Below, one piece after another: positions 6,184 through 9,483 of a stretch of 9,483 nt of DNA. The translations under genes and the position numbers were made by a program. Below the pieces are notes generated by a model, which saw nothing but the letters and a program-made list of their open reading frames with translations, had not been told where the DNA came from and searched no databases. Position 1 is the first letter of the stretch, and each line of letters opens with the position of its first letter. This DNA comes from Anaeromyxobacter dehalogenans (GTDB taxonomy: Bacteria > Myxococcota_A > UBA9042 > DTJE01): NCBI GenBank assembly GCA_020722625.1, contig DYKK01000115.1, forward strand, positions 1-9,483, read 5' to 3'.

Positions 6184-7860
6184 TCAATCCGGGTTGTAGA
6201 AGACTGCGTCCTGGACCGGCGCATAGGGCTGCGAGAAGCCCCCGGCGAGGAACACGCGCCGCGTGGCGTCGAACACGGCCAGGTGCGCGGCACGCGGCGG
6301 GTCGAGCAACGGGGTCACCCCGAAGACCCGGTTGATGCTGAACGCGCAGCCGGTCTGTTTTTCAGGGTCCTTGCAGACAAAGTCCTCGACGATGAGTTCC
6401 ATCGTGTTCAGGATGCTCCCGCCCGTCCCGCGCCCGCCGGCGATCAGGATCGTGTCGAAATCCATCAGGGTCGCGGTCATGGCCCCGCGGGCCTCCTTCA
6501 ACAGCAGGACCTTCGGCTGACCCCGCTCGTTCAGCCAGAAGCCGCGTTCGTTGGGGACGTAGATGTCCACGCGGTTCGACGGGTTGCCGAGCGCCGTATC
6601 GCTGAAGCCGCCGATGACGTAGGCGATCCGCTGCTGCGGCACGAACACGGCCGACAGGAGGGTCCGGCCACCGCCGGGGAGGTTGGCCACCGCCGTCGCG
6701 TCCAGCGCGACCTGGTAGCCGGATACCGTGAGCGCCTCGACCTCGGCGACCGTGCCGGTGTCGTTCTGGCCGCCGAACAGGACGAAGGCCGGGACCCCCT
6801 CCGGGCCGAGCGTGCCCAGCCCATACCCCGACGCGAAGACCATCGCGTGGTTGTACCGGACCCTCCCGAGCTCCACGTGCCCCACCGGCCCCCAGTCGAG
6901 CAGGTACACGTCGGCGTACGCGCCGGCCACCCCGGGGCTGGCGATCCCCCCGGCGATCAGGACCGTGTTCGTCGCGGCGTCCAGCAGGGCCGCGGTGAAG
7001 AGGGCGCGGCCCCCGGGCGGAACGATCCCCACGGGGCTCGCCCGGAAGGTCCCGGTCGCCGGGTCGAAGACCTCGACGCTCGAGTCGAGGCGCGGCGCGC
7101 CGTCTGGGTCCTGCGTGTAGCCGCCCAGGACCACCACCTGCCCGTTCGCCAGTTTGACGGCCTGATGGAAGGCCCTGGGCCGCGTCATCGGCCCGACCGC
7201 GCTGAACTGCCCCGACCTCGGGTCATGGACCTCGGCGTCCGCGACCACCGCCTCCAGGTCCTCGGCCCGGAACCACGTCGCGGCCCCGGCCTTCACCTTC
7301 GCCCCGCCGAGCAAGAGGATCCGCCCGTCGTCCAGGAGCGTGGCCGTGGCCCCGATCCGGTCCGCGACCACGGGCCGGGTGGGCTGCGGGGGGACGGCGG
7401 CCGTGGCTGGACTCGAGAAGGAGTTCCGCGGCGTCACAAAGATCGGGACCGGTGGCGGGTTCGACTCGGAGTCCTCCAGGACGTCGAAGGGCACCGACCG
7501 TCCCCGGGCGAGGATGTCTCCCGCGACCTTGGGGTCGCAGTTCGCCGCGCACACCTCCACGATGATCTGGCGGCCGTACCCGAACGGGATCGAGTCCACG
7601 GCGACCTCGTGCAGCGAGAACGGGGATGTGACCGTGATCGCGGGGGCAACGGACGGTCCCGTCACGGTCACCTGGACCTGCTTCGCCTTCGCCGGGTCGA
7701 ACGGGTCCACCTGCTCCGCCTGCGGGGTCGTCCCCTTCACCGGATACACGGCCACGGACACGAGCCCGGGGTGGTGACTCCCCCCGGACCCTCCGCCGCA
7801 CGATGCGACCACCAGCACGGGCAACGCGGCCAACGCGGCTCTTCCCAGGTTCCGTTTCAT
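6184..7860 (-). CDS. Kelch/galactose-oxidase-like propeller lipoprotein (upstream paralogue)
   Basis: Predicted 558-residue lipoprotein. The start MKRNLGRAALAALPVLVVASCGGG has a charged n-region, a hydrophobic core and lipobox VASC (Cys21), followed by a Gly/Ser tether; Gly at +2 gives no inner-membrane retention signal. Residues about 33-145 form a beta-rich domain with a VCAANC cysteine pair (104, 108), closing in GRSVPFDV and VPIFVTP, which matches the end of the same domain in the downstream gene. Residues about 165-558 hold seven Gly-Gly kelch-like motifs (185, 246, 304, 363, 417, 475, 540; spacing 54-65), preceded by blade motifs such as RIGATATLLDDGRILLLGG, PRAFHQAV and PRAAHLAV. A second Cys pair (496, 505) sits after the sixth motif. 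ATG 7860 has a strong GGGAGG (7869-7874) with an 8-base spacer, 16 bp after the PEGA gene. The tandem neighbour is a clear paralogue by layout. Ligand and function are unknown. Confidence 0.88.
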   Translation of the reverse strand: MKRNLGRAALAALPVLVVASCGGGSGGSHHPGLVSVAVYPVKGTTPQAEQVDPFDPAKAKQVQVTVTGPSVAPAITVTSPFSLHEVAVDSIPFGYGRQIIVEVCAANCDPKVAGDILARGRSVPFDVLEDSESNPPPVPIFVTPRNSFSSPATAAVPPQPTRPVVADRIGATATLLDDGRILLLGGAKVKAGAATWFRAEDLEAVVADAEVHDPRSGQFSAVGPMTRPRAFHQAVKLANGQVVVLGGYTQDPDGAPRLDSSVEVFDPATGTFRASPVGIVPPGGRALFTAALLDAATNTVLIAGGIASPGVAGAYADVYLLDWGPVGHVELGRVRYNHAMVFASGYGLGTLGPEGVPAFVLFGGQNDTGTVAEVEALTVSGYQVALDATAVANLPGGGRTLLSAVFVPQQRIAYVIGGFSDTALGNPSNRVDIYVPNERGFWLNERGQPKVLLLKEARGAMTATLMDFDTILIAGGRGTGGSILNTMELIVEDFVCKDPEKQTGCAFSINRVFGVTPLLDPPRAAHLAVFDATRRVFLAGGFSQPYAPVQDAVFYNPD

Positions 7861-7868
7861 GTCGGATG

Positions 7869-7874
7869 CCTCCC
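7869..7874 (-). promoter_or_regulatory. Ribosome binding site of the upstream propeller lipoprotein gene
   Basis: GGGAGG on the minus strand, 8 bases before ATG 7860, lying entirely in the 16-bp gap after the PEGA gene. It is the strongest Shine-Dalgarno in the minus-strand operon and fixes the start that gives an intact lipoprotein signal. By contrast, the next gene downstream has only a weak site. Confidence 0.75.
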
Positions 7875-7876
7875 GA

Positions 7877-9424
7877 TCACCAGCGGACGTTCGCGCCGAA
7901 GGTGCTCTGACCGCCCCCGCCGCCGCCCCGGCCGAGCCCCACGCCGAGGCCCACGCCCAGGGCCACGGCCGCGGCTCCGCCGATCGCGGTCCAGACCCAC
8001 CATTTCTCGTACCACGGTCGCGATGGCTCCCGGCCCGGCAGGGTCTCTATCGGGAAGTCCGGCGGGAGGTCCTCGAACGACCCGGACGGCGCGGTCGCGG
8101 CCACCGGGGCCGCCGGCGCGGGCGAGGCGGGGGCCGGGGACGGTTCCGTCGTGGCCGCCGGGGCCGGCGGCGTCGGGACCGGGGCGGGCGCCGGGACCGC
8201 CACGGGCGGCTGGGACGGGACGATCGCGTAGAGGGGGGGCCGCGTGAGGACGACGCGGTCCTCCGGGAACTGCTCGACCGCCTTCGCGAGTCGAGACTCG
8301 AGCTCCAGCAGCGCGACCTGGAGGTTCGTCAGGTCGGTGTCCACCACCGCGGGCTCGATGGCCGCGAGCCGCGCCCCGCGTGCCTCGAACAGGAACAGGC
8401 CGATGTGAAACGCGGCATCCGACCGTGCCACGTACCCCAGGACCGCAAACTCGCACGAGGCCTTCTGCACCGCGTCGCGGGCGTCCTGGACGAAGGCCGC
8501 GTCGTACTCGCCGGTCCGCGCGTATTCTGTCAGGGGTCTCGCCGGGCGCTTCGCGACCTCCTTCGGTTTCGCACGCTTGAACTGGAACGCCGCCGTGGTC
8601 GTTTTCCGCACGGTCACGAACCGGGCCTGGGGCCGCATCCCCGGGACCGTCACGCGCACGAAATGCCTCCCCTGGACGAGGTCCTGGACGGTCTGGTTCC
8701 CCTGCCCCACGAGGCGGCCGTCCACATAGACGGACGCGCCCTCGTCGTTCACCTGGACCGCGACGGCCGCCCCCCGGGCCAGGCGCCCCTTCGCGCCTTC
8801 CACGGCATCAATGAACCGCTTGTCGAACTCCGCGGCCGGCAGGGCGATGTCGGGCCGGACGGTCACGAGGTTTCGCAGGGCCGGCCCCGCCTCCTCGCGG
8901 AACCCGCCGAGCACCAGGCCCGCCGCGATCCACACGAGCACGTCCACGTACTGGTCGAAGTCCTCGAGTGCCGCCAGTTGCCCCCGGAACAGTCTCTCGG
9001 CCTTCATCAGCTGCAACAGGCCGGCCTCGAAGCGCCGCTTCTGGACCGCGGCCCGCCCCGACTCGGCGAGGCCGCGCGCCTTCTGGAGGACCGGGTTTTC
9101 GCGGACCGGCTCCGGGCCCGCGGCGGGCGCGGGGGTCTCCTCCGGGGCCTTCCAGGCCTCCGGGGCCACGGTGACCAGGCGGATCGAGGGGTCAATCTCG
9201 ACGAGGGCGCGGAGGTACTCCTCGACGCGGGGAGGCACGCTTTCCGCCACGTGCTCCGAGCGCTGGAGCGGGACGAACAGCACGGCCGTCTTCCCGGCCG
9301 CGGCCGGTTCCGGGGCGGGAGTCTGGGCACGCGCCTCGGACGGCCACGTCACGAGCGACGCGCCGAAGACCCCGAGGATCGGGACGGCCAGGCCCCGATT
9401 CATGCGCTTGAAGCGTACCAGCAT
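7877..9424 (-). CDS. PEGA-domain envelope protein with C-terminal membrane anchor
   Basis: A 515-residue exported protein, function not recognised. Visible parts in order: a signal peptide (1-33; basic n-region, core GLAVPILGVFGASLV, probable cleavage after ARA before Gln34); a short alpha/beta segment (45-90, KTAVLFVPLQ); a helical region (107-217) that may contain TPR-like hairpins; a PEGA domain (about 219-275, containing ASVYVDGRLVGQG and VRVTVPG, typical of surface and periplasmic proteins of Myxococcota); a second alpha/beta segment (305-388); an Ala/Pro-rich linker (403-447); an acidic stretch; and one membrane segment (about 475-498, after PWYEKWW), then a Gly run and the end FGANVRW. 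ATG 9424 is preferred over the upstream TTG 9442 and internal ATG 9403, because AGAGGG (9433-9438) lies 8 bases before it. It is first in a probable three-gene operon with the two propeller lipoproteins. A scaffold or sensor role is inference only. Confidence 0.85.
   Translation of the reverse strand: MLVRFKRMNRGLAVPILGVFGASLVTWPSEARAQTPAPEPAAAGKTAVLFVPLQRSEHVAESVPPRVEEYLRALVEIDPSIRLVTVAPEAWKAPEETPAPAAGPEPVRENPVLQKARGLAESGRAAVQKRRFEAGLLQLMKAERLFRGQLAALEDFDQYVDVLVWIAAGLVLGGFREEAGPALRNLVTVRPDIALPAAEFDKRFIDAVEGAKGRLARGAAVAVQVNDEGASVYVDGRLVGQGNQTVQDLVQGRHFVRVTVPGMRPQARFVTVRKTTTAAFQFKRAKPKEVAKRPARPLTEYARTGEYDAAFVQDARDAVQKASCEFAVLGYVARSDAAFHIGLFLFEARGARLAAIEPAVVDTDLTNLQVALLELESRLAKAVEQFPEDRVVLTRPPLYAIVPSQPPVAVPAPAPVPTPPAPAATTEPSPAPASPAPAAPVAATAPSGSFEDLPPDFPIETLPGREPSRPWYEKWWVWTAIGGAAAVALGVGLGVGLGRGGGGGGQSTFGANVRW
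8105..8215 (-). repeat. Low-complexity Ala/Pro-rich linker coding stretch
   Basis: GC-only, irregular repeats of GCC, CCG and GTC-type codons encode an Ala/Pro/Val/Thr-rich linker (about residues 403-447) of the PEGA protein, between its folded part and the C-terminal membrane segment. Such extended linkers usually span distance in the periplasm. The repeats are imperfect, with no fixed unit. Confidence 0.6.
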
Positions 9425-9432
9425 GGCCTCAA

Positions 9433-9438
9433 CCCTCT
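9433..9438 (-). promoter_or_regulatory. Ribosome binding site deciding the start of the PEGA gene
   Basis: AGAGGG on the minus strand with an 8-base spacer to ATG 9424. A second GAGG lies only 2 bases from that ATG, too close to serve it well. Neither the TTG at 9442 nor the ATG at 9403 has a comparable site, so 9424 is the best start. Confidence 0.65.
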
Positions 9439-9452
9439 TCAACGCCGCGCGA

Positions 9453-9482
9453 AGCCTATCATCGGAGAAGGACTGGGGTCAA
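9453..9482 (-). promoter_or_regulatory. Possible sigma-70-type promoter for the PEGA-propeller operon
   Basis: On the minus strand, TTGACC (9477-9482) is a five-of-six match to the -35 hexamer. It is followed after 18 bases by TAGGCT (9453-9458), a weak -10 match. This is the least GC-rich piece near the operon head. The -10 is poor and the window ends at once, so this is only a candidate. Confidence 0.2.
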
Positions 9483-9483
9483 T

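Noticed and set aside
6180..6293. N-terminal extension of the second propeller lipoprotein to a start at 6293
   Set aside because: It would overlap the end of the upstream gene and place a Ser/Arg-rich tail before a clear lipoprotein signal; ATG 6179 fits better.
4713..6335. 540-residue plus-strand open frame opposite the second propeller lipoprotein
   Set aside because: Same composition problem, no recognisable motif, and fully explained as a shadow of the minus-strand gene.
7911..7930. GCC/CCG short tandem run near the end of the PEGA gene
   Set aside because: It is explained by the poly-glycine stretch of the protein after its membrane helix and is too short and imperfect to call a separate repeat.
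6160..8247. 695-residue plus-strand open frame opposite the first propeller lipoprotein and the end of the PEGA gene
   Set aside because: The product is an Arg/His/Asp/Pro/Gly-rich jumble with no domain, and it runs antisense to clearly real genes with signal peptides and motifs. Such frames are expected in high-GC coding DNA.

Overview
This is a high-GC (roughly 70% by eye) bacterial window that is almost fully coding, with a strong preference for G or C at third codon positions. The gene styles suggest Myxococcota or a related group formerly placed in Deltaproteobacteria. These styles are lipoproteins with a Gly/Ser-rich stretch after the lipid cysteine, kelch/galactose-oxidase-like propeller lipoproteins, and a PEGA protein with an Ala/Pro-rich linker and a C-terminal membrane anchor. 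This assignment is an inference from style; no marker gene here settles it.

Layout. Positions 72-4352 (+ strand) carry a tight run of four genes: manC (mannose-1-phosphate guanylyltransferase), manB (phosphomannomutase/phosphoglucomutase), a divergent YchF-like P-loop protein whose switch motifs have decayed, and a small lipoprotein gene. The lipoprotein gene reads through only if one base is removed from each of two short C runs. Positions 4341-9424 (- strand) carry a second run, transcribed toward the first: a PEGA-domain envelope protein, then two tandem, diverged lipoproteins, each with seven Gly-Gly kelch-like motifs. The two runs meet tail to tail. Their stop codons lie inside a shared 14-bp perfect palindrome and the reading frames overlap by 12 bp.

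How the genes fit together. ManB interconverts mannose-6-P and mannose-1-P, and ManC turns mannose-1-P into GDP-mannose for surface polysaccharide or glycan synthesis. The mannose-6-P isomerase is not in the window. The minus-strand operon probably makes an envelope-exposed assembly: an anchored periplasmic PEGA protein plus two lipid-anchored propellers, with likely tight translational spacing of 16 bp and 4 bp. Their joint function is not known to me, and this operon together with the degenerate YchF-like protein is the least explained part of the window. I found no rRNA, tRNA, CRISPR array, insertion sequence or phage gene, and no gene-free stretch over 300 bases. The longest gene-free pieces are the window edges (1-71 and 9425-9483).
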